From the NCBI GenBank assembly GCA_960531495.1, contig OY482863.1:2186466-2250465 (forward strand): a DNA stretch of 64,000 nt, given 5' to 3'. Source of the stretch: Zeus faber. Lineage: Eukaryota > Chordata > Actinopteri > Zeiformes > Zeidae. How positions within the stretch are numbered: position 1 is the stretch's first letter; every line of letters begins with the position of its first letter. The notes under the pieces are model-generated. The model was not told the origin of the DNA. It saw nothing but the letters and a program-made list of their open reading frames with translations, and did no database searches. The position numbers and the translations under genes are program-made. Shown here piece by piece: positions 1 to 10,659 of this stretch.

Positions 1-1745
1 CGGCACGAACAGAGAAACAAACGCAAAGGAACACGGAACATTCAGTTGAACTGAGCTGAGTTTCGACCTTGAAGGAGAGGGAGAGGTCACACAGGGACAC
101 AAACACACTTCTCCCACAAGTTAAAGCTCCTTCCAAACGGGTTCCTTCCGACGCCGCCGGGTGCTTTGACAAAGCCGCGCCACAGATTGTCAAACAGATT
201 GTTGTGGAAATTTTGGTCGAAGCCGCCTTCGCAGAGATGAGCACGACGTGGAATGTAACGAGATAAAGACCTGGTGCCCCGCCCGCCCCTCGCACACCCA
301 ACCCAGGAGAAGTGAGATGAATCAACTGTTGATTGTTGTGACCACAAAACTATTTACATCGGATTACATTTGGCAACCTCGAGACGAAACAAACAACAAA
401 ACAAAAATCCAAAACAAATAAATTAGTGCCCAAAACGCTAACAAACAACCTTTGACTTGAGTTCACCCGGTGAAACTTGAGGTGGAGCCGCTGCCTCGAG
501 TTGCTCCCGTTCTACGCCGGGTTCCCATGTTTATGCGGCTGAGTGCACGTTAACAGATATAATGTTGATACAGGACTATAGTGACTATGTAGTATTGTGT
601 TTTGGTACGACAGCGGTTCTAACGTCGCCCCCTAGCGGCGAGGCTGGTTCGTATGTCGCCCCCTAGTGTTGAGGCTGCGTCACAGACGCGGCCTTGGTAC
701 AGATATCGCCGGTTGTCGCTTTGAGCGGCTTGTAACGAAGGCTAAACATCACATAAGCGTCTGATCTAAGCTTCTGAGGGTTAAAGGTTAAAGTTAAATA
801 AGCTTTGCGTTAAAGGCGTTACTTCACACACCACTCAATGACAAAGTAAGGCAGCATTCCCGTAACAGGCGACAGCTACAGATACGATAACGCCCGTCAC
901 GACACGACAAGGAAATGATAAAAACTTCTACAATAAATCAAGCGATTTAATCAAACATCCAGATTCTGCCTTTTTAAAAGGTGCTAGTGGTCTCGAGCGG
1001 CAGCTTGAAGTGAACTGCGGTCGGAAAATAAGGCAAAGTGGGAGAATCAAGCATCGCTCTGCGGAGGCCGGGGACCGGCTTCCTCTCTAAGGCGCTTGGT
1101 GAGTTGAAAAAAAGAAAGAAAGAAGCTTGAATAGAAACCTTCATATGTTAAAATGGGGAATTCATCCCACGTCTCCACATATTCAATGTGAATCAGAGCG
1201 AGCTTTCAGGGCAGAGAAGTGAGACAACGTCTGCTCACGGGCTCCCGTCATGCAGACACAGCGGTTGATCTGAAATCTCCCCCGAAATAATAAAATTAAA
1301 GATGAAATACGCGACGAGCAGACGGAGCCTTCATGTGTCTGTCAAAAAAGAGGTTATTTGGAGAACAGCTCTAGTTATTACAGGGTCTTGTCATCATTAA
1401 AAAAAAAAAAAAAAAGTCCCCAAATTATCAAGTTATTCTGGGATGGAAACTGTGACCAGAGTGACCAAAGTCTGACCAGCAGTCTAATGATGGGCTTGAT
1501 ATTTAATAATTGTTTGTTTAATATTGTTTGATATTTTATAATTGTTTGTTTAATATTGTGTTGCTTGTGTATTTGTCCAACTATAGTACGTTGACTTTTA
1601 CAGAGCCACTGGTCTGCGTGGAAATTAAATAATATACAGTTAACACTAATAATATACTATGATATGTAATAATAATATGTTATTATTGTGATTATTATTT
1701 TTATTATTATTATTATTATTATTATTGTGTTTTTCTCTGATGTGA

Positions 1746-1751
1746 TTTATT
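1746..1751 (-). terminator. candidate polyadenylation signal AATAAA for slc4a2
   Basis: This is the first canonical AATAAA found downstream of the stop codon on the minus strand (TTTATT on plus). It would give a 3' UTR of about 0.63 kb, containing the 17-unit (TG)n tract at 2182-2216. Other signals further along are possible. Confidence 0.35.
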
Positions 1752-2178
1752 TGAGCTTTTGAAATTATCCAAATAAACATAGCGGGTGTTTAACCCCCCC
1801 CCAAAAAAAAACAATATTTCATGTCAAATGAATGAAGGTGATAAGAGAATGAATCAAGATTTGTCAAATTATTAGTACATACAAGTTAAAAAAACATTGA
1901 GGATCATTGATGAAAAGTTTTACAAAGTATTTGAGCAACTTTGACTGGAAAGCAGGATTTGCATAAACGTACAATATTTCAGATGATTGTGGTTCATTTG
2001 ATAACTCTGTACATCCAACTTTTTAAATACTACGGTGTTTTGTGACACTGAAGCCAGATGATGATAAATGATGATTCTATAAGTTATGCTCATAATAGTC
2101 TTTAACGTGAGTCTTCCTCCAAATAACCGCCTTTTCTCCCCGTTATTCCTGCGCGGCTCTCTGGGAAACGCACATTTC

Positions 2179-2181
<3 letters not shown>

Positions 2182-2216
<35 letters not shown>
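2182..2216. repeat. (CA)17 microsatellite in slc4a2 3' UTR
   Basis: A pure CA run followed by GACA units. On the slc4a2 transcript it is a UG repeat, a class of sequence bound by TDP-43. Confidence 0.95.
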
Positions 2217-2220
<4 letters not shown>

Positions 2221-2375
2221 GACAGACACACACAGCGGCTCTGCCAGAGCGGACGGCACCGGAGCGCTTTACGTCTGGAGCAGCTCCTCCCGGGTCGGCG
2301 GAGCAGCTGCAGATCCCCAAAGCGTCCCCGGTGGCCTTTTCTCTTTTTCGTTGTGTTTCGGGGAGCGTGCGGCGC

Positions 2376-2456
2376 TCACACCGGCATGTGCATCTCTGAG
2401 TACTCGTCATGACCTTCTCGCTCGTCGAACTTGGGTTCGGCGTCATCTGCGTCCAG
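2376..2456 (-). CDS. slc4a2: slc4a2 exon 23 (last coding exon, residues 1195-1220 and stop)
   Basis: This short terminal exon starts after a pyrimidine-rich acceptor ending CTGCAG. It encodes the cytoplasmic tail beginning LDADDAEPKFDEREG and ending EMHMPV, then TGA at 2376-2378. In AE1 the acidic LDADD motif has been reported to bind carbonic anhydrase II, and it is exactly present here. The MPV end matches the SLC4A1-3 family. It is too short to stand out as an open frame and was found by reading upstream of the stop. Confidence 0.93.
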   Translation of the reverse strand: MDADDAEPKFDEREGHDEYSEMHMPV

Positions 2457-2970
2457 CTGCAGGAGGAAGAGGAGGAAGAAGAGACCGTCCACAGAAATGA
2501 GCCTTTTTAGGATCCGTCCTAAGCTTCAGTGTTGTTCTGTTGCATGTTATTATGTGAAGTTTTTTCTACAAATGCTTTCTTTTCTTGCTTTGAAATTATG
2601 ATTTATTTGCGGCCATTTTATAAACTCCCTAACTGCGATTTACCCTTTAAACTTTAACTTTATCCTCTTCCTTCCTTCTGTGCATTTTGTATATTTTAAT
2701 ATAGGACTTTTTCCTGTTTTGTATTTTTCCGCCATTTGTGTATATTTGGCATTTTTTTTATTTTACCTTTTTATTCTTTCTTATTTTAATCCTCCATTTT
2801 TTTCAGACAGTTAATCTTTTTTGAATGCCAGTCATCTGTGGAGAAACACCAATCCTCACCATGACACGTTCCTGGTATATGTAAATGAACCTGGCGGTAT
2901 ACGCTCATTCTGATTTCGACACCCTGCGGTTTGCAGCCTGTCCCGGGGCGCTCCCCTGTGGCGGACTTAC

Positions 2971-3144
2971 GCAGTGCATCTCTCTGCTGGTGAAGATGCG
3001 CGGCAGCAGGAACATCTTGACCGGCACGGTGAGGATGAGGACGAAGGGGAAGGCCAGCGAGGCCTCGGTGGACATGACGGCCCACAGCGAGGCCAGACAC
3101 ACCACCTGGATACACGTGAAGAGGTGCATGCGCAGCGTGCGCAC
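2971..3144 (-). CDS. slc4a2: slc4a2 exon 22 (residues 1137-1194, last membrane segments)
   Basis: This 58-codon phase-0 exon encodes [13 protein letters not shown], then two hydrophobic stretches around [12 protein letters not shown] and [14 protein letters not shown], then [10 protein letters not shown]. The acceptor is CTCAG and the donor is GTAAG. It corresponds to the C-terminal end of the SLC4 membrane domain just before the cytoplasmic tail. The [10 protein letters not shown] end is closer to AE2 than to AE1 or AE3. Confidence 0.95.
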
Positions 3145-4008
3145 CTGAGAAGAAATAACAGGAAATTATAATGTGTACATAAAATTCTGTGGATTAATTT
3201 ATAGGGTTCATTCTGGCATTATAAAATGACATTCAAGGACTGTCAAGTGCTTTTTTTAAGCACAATTTTTCCAATTTCAAGGAGAAATATAATACATTTT
3301 TTTATGTGATCTCTCGCTCTCTTGTTTTTTTCAAGGACTTTTCAACCAATTCAGCATAATGGGGGAATAAAGAATGAAATTCAACCACCTCAAGGCCCTG
3401 GTAAGGACCCTGAATTAAGCACCATGATTAATTTTCAGGCCAGATTTCACGATACATTATGAACATGTACAATATTTTATAAACAGATTAATAATTATAT
3501 TATATACAGAGATGTGGCCTGTGGTTAGAGGCCCCAGATTTAAGCAAACTAACTCCTGAATTTCTCACCTGGATCAAAAAAGTTGCTATCTTATCTTAAA
3601 TCCTGTATCTATATTTGTAATACTACGACTACTACTACTACTAGTATTAAAAATACATTTAATTTGTATAGCGCTTTTCAGGAACTCAAAGACAAATTCC
3701 ATCACATAAACAAAAATAAATCACATAGTAAAATCCAGTAAAGTATAAAAACAAGATAACAGGAAAAGGTGGCGGAACAATAGCAAACAAATATAAGTCA
3801 AAAGGAAAGTCTGAGAAAAGGGAGAATTTCCGACAATAAAAGCAACTTAAAAAAAGGTGTCTCCCACTGTGTCCCATGTTGGAAGATACATTTCCACCTT
3901 GTTCACACTTGTTTACTAGCCTGCTGTTTGCAACACTCGCACATACGTCTCTTGACATTATATTTCTACGTCTATATCTGTCTCTGACGTTGTTTCCCTT
4001 CCCCTCAC

Positions 4009-4178
4009 CTTGCGGACGTAGGTGTGGTCGGGGTGGTACTTAGGAGGCATCAGCAGCAGCATCATGCGCTCAGTTAGCTGGATGCCGTTCAGAGACATGA
4101 CGCCCATGTAGAGGAAGATCCCAAACAGCACGGCCAGGGGGATCTTACGGAGCACGTCCCCGATCACGATGGACAGAC
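4009..4178 (-). CDS. slc4a2: slc4a2 exon 21 (residues 1080-1136)
   Basis: It encodes [33 protein letters not shown] and the loop [14 protein letters not shown]. The first two bases complete a glycine codon split with exon 20, and the donor GTGAGG follows an AAG lysine codon. This is a highly conserved membrane-domain segment of SLC4 exchangers. Confidence 0.95.
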
Positions 4179-4408
4179 CTGATGGGTGAAGAGGGTTAAG
4201 GATTTTACCATGGAAGTGATGGGAACTACCAAAAATAAATAAAACAGAGGAGTTAAGTGCCCTGGGAATCTATTTTTGTGATTAATTTGAAGTCTGAAGC
4301 AGTTTGGTTTGATTTCCAACAGAAATAAATAAAATAAATCTATTAGATTATTGGATAAAATAAAAATCCTGTTTTTTTTGTTTTGTTTTGTTGGTTTTCG
4401 TCACTCAC

Positions 4409-4662
4409 CAACTAAAATGGCGACCAGCAGCCCCGTGACGCGCTGCTCCTTCACTTCCTGGATGCGGGGCTTATCGCCGGGGGCGACCGCCTTGCTCATG
4501 ACAGTGAGCGCGTTGGCGTGCGTCACCGATCGCACGGTTGCGGCCGCCATCCAGGGCAGACCGAAGAGCGCCGAGCAGCCGCCCAGAACCACGATGAGCA
4601 GCAGGTCCAGGTGGAAACCAGAGCCCTTCACCAGCATCCGCTCCTTCTTACTGACTATCAGC
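4409..4662 (-). CDS. slc4a2: slc4a2 exon 20 (residues 995-1079)
   Basis: This is the longest coding exon (254 nt). It carries [19 protein letters not shown], a hydrophobic LLLIVVLGG segment, [40 protein letters not shown] and [10 protein letters not shown]. The SKKERML and [10 protein letters not shown] segments point to AE2. The acceptor lies at the end of a pyrimidine-rich intron (purine-rich on the plus strand, about 4665-4800). Confidence 0.96.
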
Positions 4663-4664
4663 CT

Positions 4665-4797
4665 GCGAGGCGGGAGGGATGAGGGAGAGTGAGTGATTGA
4701 GGGGGGAAGAGGAAGGATTGAGGAAGGAGAGTGAGAAGGGACAGACAGAGAGAAAAGAGAGCGAGAGAGAGAGAGAGATAGAAAGAGAGAGACTGAG
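4665..4797. repeat. purine-rich tract abutting exon 20 acceptor
   Basis: A GA-rich run on the plus strand that reads as a pyrimidine tract in the slc4a2 transcript immediately upstream of exon 20. It is similar in kind to the tract before exon 19. Confidence 0.8.
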
Positions 4798-5651
4798 GTT
4801 ACATGGGGAAACATAGAACCTGAGTTTGTTTTCCCAAACGGTCTGTGCTACATTATGTTTAGTGAAGCTGCTTTCACACATGCACTGTAAACCTGAAATG
4901 ATCCGGACCCGAAATGAGCCAGCCCCCGTGTACAAAGTCTGTGTAATGTCACATTGAGCGTTATGTGTGAACAGAGCAGGTGATTGTCCGAAGCATTCCA
5001 AGCGAGCGAGTGGGCGTGGCGCTTGTTGATGACGTCTCCATCATGTGCCAGTTATTTACCGTTGTGCGGATTTTGTGCACGGAGCATAGCTGCAGCGTAC
5101 CCCTTTCTGCTTTCATTATTATTCCTTTCCCGGTCTCTCGTTTATATATTGCGAACATGTCCACATACATGGAGTATCTACGCAAAAAAAGCCCAACTAC
5201 TGATAAGTCAGTAGCCTCTTGGGTGTTCTGTAAAAGTCCTGCCTCCTGCACGCTCTACCCTGGCTCCGCACCTCGTCTAAACCAAACAGAATATTTCCAG
5301 GTGGTGTAAACGCGTCTGATATGGACAAACTCCAGTTGTCTGTTTTATGTGTGAAAGCAGCATTAAAGTACTTTAAGTCGGAGTGGAACGATATTTCGTG
5401 GTACAAAAGAAACATGAAAAATAGCAGCGTCAACTGAATGTCCTCATCGTGCAGGTCCATCATTTAAACACCAGGGTTCAGAATCACCAATCCAACCCGA
5501 GTGGTATTGATCAAAAAATAAAAAAAATAAAAAATAAAAACACCAGACAGGAGGAGCTTGAGGTTAGGACGACGCCCCCCCCCCCCCCCCCAGTTCCCCA
5601 AAAAGCTCCTCATTGGGAGTGAAAAGAGTAAAGATGGCGGCGGGTACTCAC

Positions 5652-5818
5652 GTGGTGATCTGCGTCTCCATGAAGATGAGGATGAAGACCAGCAAAGCAG
5701 GGAGAACGCAGGCAAACATCATCCAGATGGGGAAGAGGCCGTCCGAGCCCAGAGGACTAATCAACCAGCCACGCTTCTCTGGACTGGTGACGTTGAAGCC
5801 ATTTGGAACACTGAGTTT
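5652..5818 (-). CDS. slc4a2: slc4a2 exon 19 (residues 940-994)
   Basis: It encodes [20 protein letters not shown], a short loop, the membrane segment [17 protein letters not shown] and METQITT. It begins in phase 0 after the DTYTQ end of exon 18 and ends two bases into a threonine codon completed by exon 20. The acceptor CTGCAG is preceded by an unusually long pyrimidine tract. Confidence 0.95.
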
Positions 5819-5820
5819 CT

Positions 5821-6056
5821 GCAGGGAGAGAGGGAGAGGAAGAAGGGAGGGGGGGAGAGATAGAGGGAGGGAGGGAGAGATCGAGAGAGAGAAAGACAGT
5901 AGGGGGGGGCTAGGTGGAGAGGGGGAAAGGGGGAGGGAGAGAGAGTGTGAGAGAAAGAGGAAGATAGGTAGAGGGAGATGGGGAGGAAGAGAAGGAAGGA
6001 GAAAGAGAGAGAAAGGAGAAGATTTTGGAGAGGGAGATGGGGGGAAAAAGAAAAGG

Positions 6057-6105
<49 letters not shown>

Positions 6106-6245
6106 CAGGGCAGGAAGGAGAAAGAGGGACAGAAGGAAGGAGGGAGGAGATAAGCAGAGAGGGAGATGGAGAGAGAGAAAGAAAGAGGAAAGGAAGGAGA
6201 AAGAGGAAGATTGTGGAGAGGGAGATGGAGAGAGAGGGAGAGGGA
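5821..6245. repeat. homopurine GA/GGA-rich tract, intron 18
   Basis: About 425 bp of almost uninterrupted purines on the plus strand, including a pure (GA)n block at about 6060-6100. On the transcript it is a giant pyrimidine tract ending directly at the exon 19 acceptor. Mirror-like purine tracts of this kind can form triplex DNA. Confidence 0.9.
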
Positions 6246-6412
6246 AGTGGAGATTAAATGTTTAATATCCAGGCAGTGTTGACAGCAAGGCCAGAACAGA
6301 GAGGTATGAAGATTCCTTCTATGTGTTAATGTTTTGTGATGTCGGAATGAAGCCCATCCCCAGTGGGATCCCTTCTCTGTGTGGATGTTTCCTGCTGGGT
6401 TTCAACCCCCAC

Positions 6413-6502
6413 CTGCGTGTAGGTGTCGGAAATGCTGCTGTCCACCAGCACCATGATGAGGATGGCGATGGGAACGCCAAAGTCTCCGATGATCCTGCGG
6501 AA
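6413..6502 (-). CDS. slc4a2: slc4a2 exon 18 (residues 910-939)
   Basis: This 30-codon phase-0 exon encodes [20 protein letters not shown] and [11 protein letters not shown] placed its acceptor at TTCAG before TTCCGC rather than at the internal CGCAG, because exon 17 ends in phase 0 with GGAAGG and only this choice keeps the frame and family length. Confidence 0.92.
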
Positions 6503-6749
6503 CTGAACCACAAAGGCATCGCACAAAGAGAGGGGTCCGAGTTCAGTGAGTCACTGTCCAACACTGTCCAACCCCCAAATTGTTATGGCTAGAATCTAAC
6601 TATGATAAGCTTCTGTTGTATTACGGGCTTTTGAAACATTCAGCATGAGATCCTGCTACACCTGTTGGACATAAAAAATGTTGTTTGTTTTATTTTTCTT
6701 TAATGTGAGAACCATTTGCTTTGTTTTAAGGAGTCATTTTGGCTTGTTC

Positions 6750-6880
6750 TCAATTTTTTCCCTGTAACATTGTTTTTATGCATTGCTGTATTTTACTTTG
6801 CAATTTTTATTTTGTTTATGTGATGTAAAGTGTCTTCGAGCACATTTAAAAGCACTATGCAAATCAAATGAATTGTGATT
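6750..6880 (+). repeat. LINE 3'-tail-like fragment, intron 17
   Basis: The sequence GTAAAGTGTCTTCGAG followed by AAAAGCACTATGCAAAT resembles the 3' ends of fish L2-type LINEs (TGTAAAGCG...AAGGCGCTATATAAAT). It is short and diverged, with no coding part visible. Confidence 0.45.
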
Positions 6881-7334
6881 TAAATATTTGCGTGACTCCT
6901 ATATTCCTTGACTGATTTGGTTGTTTTTAAAGTGTTACCCAGTGTCAGATGAGAAGGTCAATACAAATTTCATCCCTGTGTCCTCTCAACAGAGATAATG
7001 ACCAGCTGCATGCTGGTCATTATGCAACTATGTTAGCTCAAAACAAGGCTGCAGAGGGGATCAACTAGCCTAGCTCCTGTGAAACTGCCCCACATTTGGA
7101 GTATCTCGTTAACTTTGTCCTTAACTTTCTTGTGTAGCACTTTGTAATTATTATTATCATCACTGACATATTCCGTTAACTCCTAGGAATGTCTTTTCAA
7201 GTACAAGCTGAATTCAGCTGAGAATCATATGTCAATATGTCATATTTATCAATTATGATCGATAAGTCTGAACTGACTGAACCTCTGTGTTAAGTTAAAA
7301 TTGAGGACTAACTCCTCTCCTCTCAGACGCTCAC

Positions 7335-7556
7335 CCTTCCGGGGAAGAAGGCGCTGTTCTTGAACTTGCGCAGGTAGAAGGCGATAAAGAACGTTCCGGC
7401 CATGAGGACCAGGGACAGCAGCGCTGTGTTTGGCTCCCCGTGCACTGTGGCCGGGAGGGTGCTGTTCCTCAGAACCAGGGTGACGTTGGGCGCAGAGCTG
7501 TTCCCCACCACGCTGTAACCAGACGGACATCGTTTCAACGGGTACTCCTTGAAAAT
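7335..7556 (-). CDS. slc4a2: slc4a2 exon 17 (residues 836-909, glycosylated extracellular loop)
   Basis: It starts [18 protein letters not shown], continues through a variable loop, then the membrane segment [20 protein letters not shown] and [12 protein letters not shown]. Three N-glycosylation sequons are visible (NSS, NVT, NST) in the loop, which is extracellular in AE2. It is shorter than the mammalian AE2 loop. A (TG)58 tract lies about 110 nt upstream of the acceptor in intron 16. Confidence 0.95.
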
Positions 7557-7664
7557 CTGTGGGGGCACAGAAAGCTCACATTAAAGTGGTAAAACGCAAG
7601 ATAATTTTGCTTAAAAAAAAAAAAAAAATCCTATATTTGATTTGACTTTATTAAGCTGGCACTT

Positions 7665-7784
<120 letters not shown>

Positions 7785-8151
7785 TATGAAATTACAGTTC
7801 TTCACTTACAGTTCCCCAGAGAGATTACCATCAATCACCCTTTTAGGTTGCACAATAAACGTTTCTGGGAATGCAGATTAGCTCCGAAAAAAAAAAAAAG
7901 AAAAAAAAAGAAAGAAAGAAAAAAAAAACCTTGCTGCCTCAAAGCTCCAAAAATAGCTGCCGTCCAAAATCATAATCCTAGATAAATGGTTCAACTCCTC
8001 CCAACCCATTTAACTTTCAGGGCCAATCAGTCACAGAGGCTTTGACAGGCGCCCTCACTAGAAAAACACACTCATTTCGACCCCAACGGTTGAATATTGT
8101 CCAAAGACTCATGGCTTCAATTTCCAGTCAGCAGCAGAGCCCCCCTCTTAC

Positions 8152-8346
8152 CCTGCCGAGCTTGATGAAGGTCTCGCAGATGAAGATGAGGGAGATGAGG
8201 AACGAGAAGATCTCCTGCGTGAAGCGCGAGACAAAGCGCACCAGGAAGCTGCCCTCAAACGCAACCATGACGACCACGATGACAACGAGCCAGAAGCCGA
8301 TCCACACGCGGCCAGTCAGGTACTCGATGCCGTTTCCCTCACAGAA
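8152..8346 (-). CDS. slc4a2: slc4a2 exon 16 (residues 771-835)
   Basis: This 65-codon phase-0 exon encodes [19 protein letters not shown], a valine-rich membrane segment, [20 protein letters not shown] and [16 protein letters not shown]. The donor is GTAAGAG after an AGG codon. [14 protein letters not shown] is a strongly conserved SLC4A1-3 signature. Confidence 0.95.
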
Positions 8347-8934
8347 CTGGGAGAATGCAAACAGATGTCATGAAGGACGAAGGACGAGGATCTAAGATTA
8401 AATTTAAAAAACTGAAAAGATACGGGCCATCAGGGATGATTATTTTAGTGATTTATTATTTTGTCCATTGTTCTTTGTAAATATTTATTAATGTTGACAT
8501 TTCATGAAAAACATGTATTGTTACGGTCTTCAACTCTTGAAGACTTATTTGCAACTGCAAGGATTCCCACACTCCACATTAAATAGAAATACACTCTTAA
8601 ATAGAGTAAAAAAGTATATAAAATTGTGCATACATCATGTTGACACTTGGCAAACTATGCAGTTCAGTAATATTCTCCTTAGGGGGATGCTATAGAACGG
8701 CAAGAGCAACTAAGAATGCATATCCTTCATTCCAAATGGAATAACACGACTTTTAACCACTTTTAACTCCGGTCGTCTTGTTGCTCACAAGCTCCGTGGT
8801 TTTGTTTTCATGTTTACTGTTGTGTCGTCATTTATTGCACTGATTTATTGTGTATTGTATATTACAGTGTTTGTGTTGTCATTTACAGCAAACTTGGTTA
8901 AATATGTTGCATGCTATCCTACAAGTGGACTCAC

Positions 8935-9083
8935 TGTGTAGAAGGCCTCTTCGAAGACCAGCAGCGGTCCTGAGAAGCCCACCACCAGCAGTGGCTGCGC
9001 CCCCAGCAGACAGAAGATGATTCCCTGCACTGATGTGGAGACGATCAGCTCCGAAACGCCGATCATACCGTTCGTTTTCTCAC
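8935..9083 (-). CDS. slc4a2: slc4a2 exon 15 (residues 721-770)
   Basis: It encodes [20 protein letters not shown], the segment [16 protein letters not shown] and [13 protein letters not shown]. The first two bases complete the glycine of GGLLG from exon 14. The GAQPLL...[13 protein letters not shown] block is a hallmark of the SLC4 transport domain. Confidence 0.96.
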
Positions 9084-9221
9084 CTGGAAGAGAAACAGGA
9101 AAAAATAATTAAATAAAAACTAACATATAAGAAATTCCGATTTTTGTCCCCTTCTCTGTGAAAAATTTGCGTCGGCATCAGGGAAACCACAGGGAGGTCG
9201 GAGGGTCTGATGGTAACGCAC

Positions 9222-9428
9222 CCAGCAGTCCTCCAAAGGTGATGGCAGGAGACAGAGCAGCAAAGTAGATGAAGATGACGGCCGCCATGCACTGAACGTT
9301 CAGGCCGTCCTTGAAGTCGCTCACGTACTTCGGGTAACGGCGGCGAACGTCGCGGATGAGCCCGCCGAAAGGTCTACCCGTACGCTTCAGGGGGTCGTCA
9401 GACTTCTGGGATGGTTTCAGGAGGGCTT
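9222..9428 (-). CDS. slc4a2: slc4a2 exon 14 (residues 652-720, first membrane segment)
   Basis: It begins with a glutamate codon shared with exon 13, then [38 protein letters not shown], and the first transmembrane segment [20 protein letters not shown]. It marks the junction of the cytoplasmic and membrane domains. The donor GTGCGT is weaker than at most exons of this gene. Confidence 0.95.
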
Positions 9429-9540
9429 CTGGGGGAGGGAGATAGACAAGAGCTAGGTCATGAAGTCTGCTGTAGCTTCTATGAAATAGAAACTGTTCCA
9501 TTTTTGTGTATTCTCAAAGAGTTGAACAACATTTTGGTCA

Positions 9541-9790
9541 GCACAATAGGGCCACACCCCATAACCCAGAGCTCTAAACCCCATAACTCTGAACCCCATC
9601 ACCCAGAACTCCGTAACCCTAAACACCATAATCTTGAACACCATAACCCTAAACCCCAGAACCTTGAAGACCATAATTCTAAACCCCAGAAAACTGAAAC
9701 AAAACCCAGAACTCTACAGTACACCCCTGGATCCTAAACCCCACGCCCTAGGATCCTTAACCCCTGAACCCAAGATCCCTGACCCTTCAG
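9541..9790. repeat. degenerate AACCCCATAA-type tandem repeat, intron 13
   Basis: About 250 bp of loosely repeated units of about 15 bp built on AACCCCATAA, CCCTAAACCCC and AGAACTCTA. It resembles decayed telomere-like sequence but has no exact TTAGGG array. It fills most of the 426-nt intron between exons 13 and 14. Confidence 0.75.
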
Positions 9791-9854
9791 CTACATCGTG
9801 ATTGTTCCGAAAAAATGTGTTTTTCCAACAGATTAAATGAAGGTTTATTCTCAC

Positions 9855-10065
9855 CCTTGTCCTCCTGGTTCTTGGGCTCCAGCAGCTTGACGTCCTGCTC
9901 CTCCCGCTTGCGGAGCATCTCCCGCTGGAAGCGAGCGACGGAGCGCAGCAGCTCGTCACCGCCCATCTCTGAGGGGGGCAGCACGATGCTGAGGTCCAGG
10001 AAGCTGTTGATGGCGTTTAGGAGATCCTGCCTGTCGTCAGCGAGGTAGGCCGCCTCATGGAAGTG
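9855..10065 (-). CDS. slc4a2: slc4a2 exon 13 (residues 582-651)
   Basis: It encodes HFHEAAYLADDRQDLLNAIN, SFLDLSIVLPPSEMGGDELL, RSVARFQREMLRKREEQDV and LLEPKNQEDK. This is the end of the N-terminal cytoplasmic domain, with a charged helix and a linker to the membrane domain. The frame starts in phase 0 and ends one base into the next codon. Confidence 0.95.
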
Positions 10066-10474
10066 CTGAGAGGTCCAGGAAAAACAGAAGAAAAAGGAGC
10101 AATTTCACCTCTCCACCTCTGAAGGATCTTTAACCCCTTCCTCCCCTCGTTGATCTGAGTGAGTTTCCTCTGAAACCGCTGCTCATTTTTTAACCCTCCC
10201 CCCGCATTTTTTTTTTACCTTTTTTACCTTTGTTCTTAATAACTACATTTATATTGGGAGGTTAACAAGCGATTTAAAGAAAAAGGGAAATGTTTTTGGT
10301 TGAAATTATATAAAATTAAAATATTTTTTTTTATTAAACTTGATAATTTATGATATTATGGATGAATAAATTAATTACATAAAAAAAAAAAAAAAGAAAT
10401 AAAAGAAAAAAACCATTTAAAAAAAACCCTGAAATAATAATAATAATATAATACATCCAAACTGAGTCCCCCAC

Positions 10475-10659
10475 CTTGTCAGACATGAGTGTGGAGATGG
10501 AGCGTCCTATCTGGTGGTAGTCCATGCTGGTACTGGGGGGTCCCAGCAGGACAAACAGGAAGCGGACCGGCACCGGGACCTCCAGCACTGAGTGCAGCTC
10601 CACAGCCTCCTGCAGCCGCACGAACGCCATGGTGGGCTGCTCCAGGAAGTCCACGCTGC
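10475..10659 (-). CDS. slc4a2: slc4a2 exon 12 (residues 520-581)
   Basis: It encodes [57 protein letters not shown]. This is the structured core of the cytoplasmic domain shared by AE1-AE3. The donor GTGGGG follows the AAG of SDK. Confidence 0.95.

Larger units (their letters stand above)
1..2375. other. slc4a2 3' UTR and 3' flank, no gene recognised
   Basis: Apart from the 3' UTR I see no convincing gene. Open frames at 69-347 on both strands have no recognisable family. Around 618-690 there are two copies of a motif beginning GTCGCCCCCTAG. Around 1670-1730 there is a TTA/ATT-rich simple repeat, and 1-480 is mid-GC sequence of unknown nature. Confidence 0.5.

Noticed and set aside
69..347. 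Overlapping open frames at the left edge as an exon of a neighbouring gene
   Set aside because: No recognisable family, and no convincing splice sites on either strand; left as unexplained flank.
5613..6257. 214-codon arginine/glutamate-rich open frame on the plus strand
   Set aside because: It overlaps slc4a2 exon 19 in antisense and then runs through the GA-rich simple sequence, which has no stop codons by composition.
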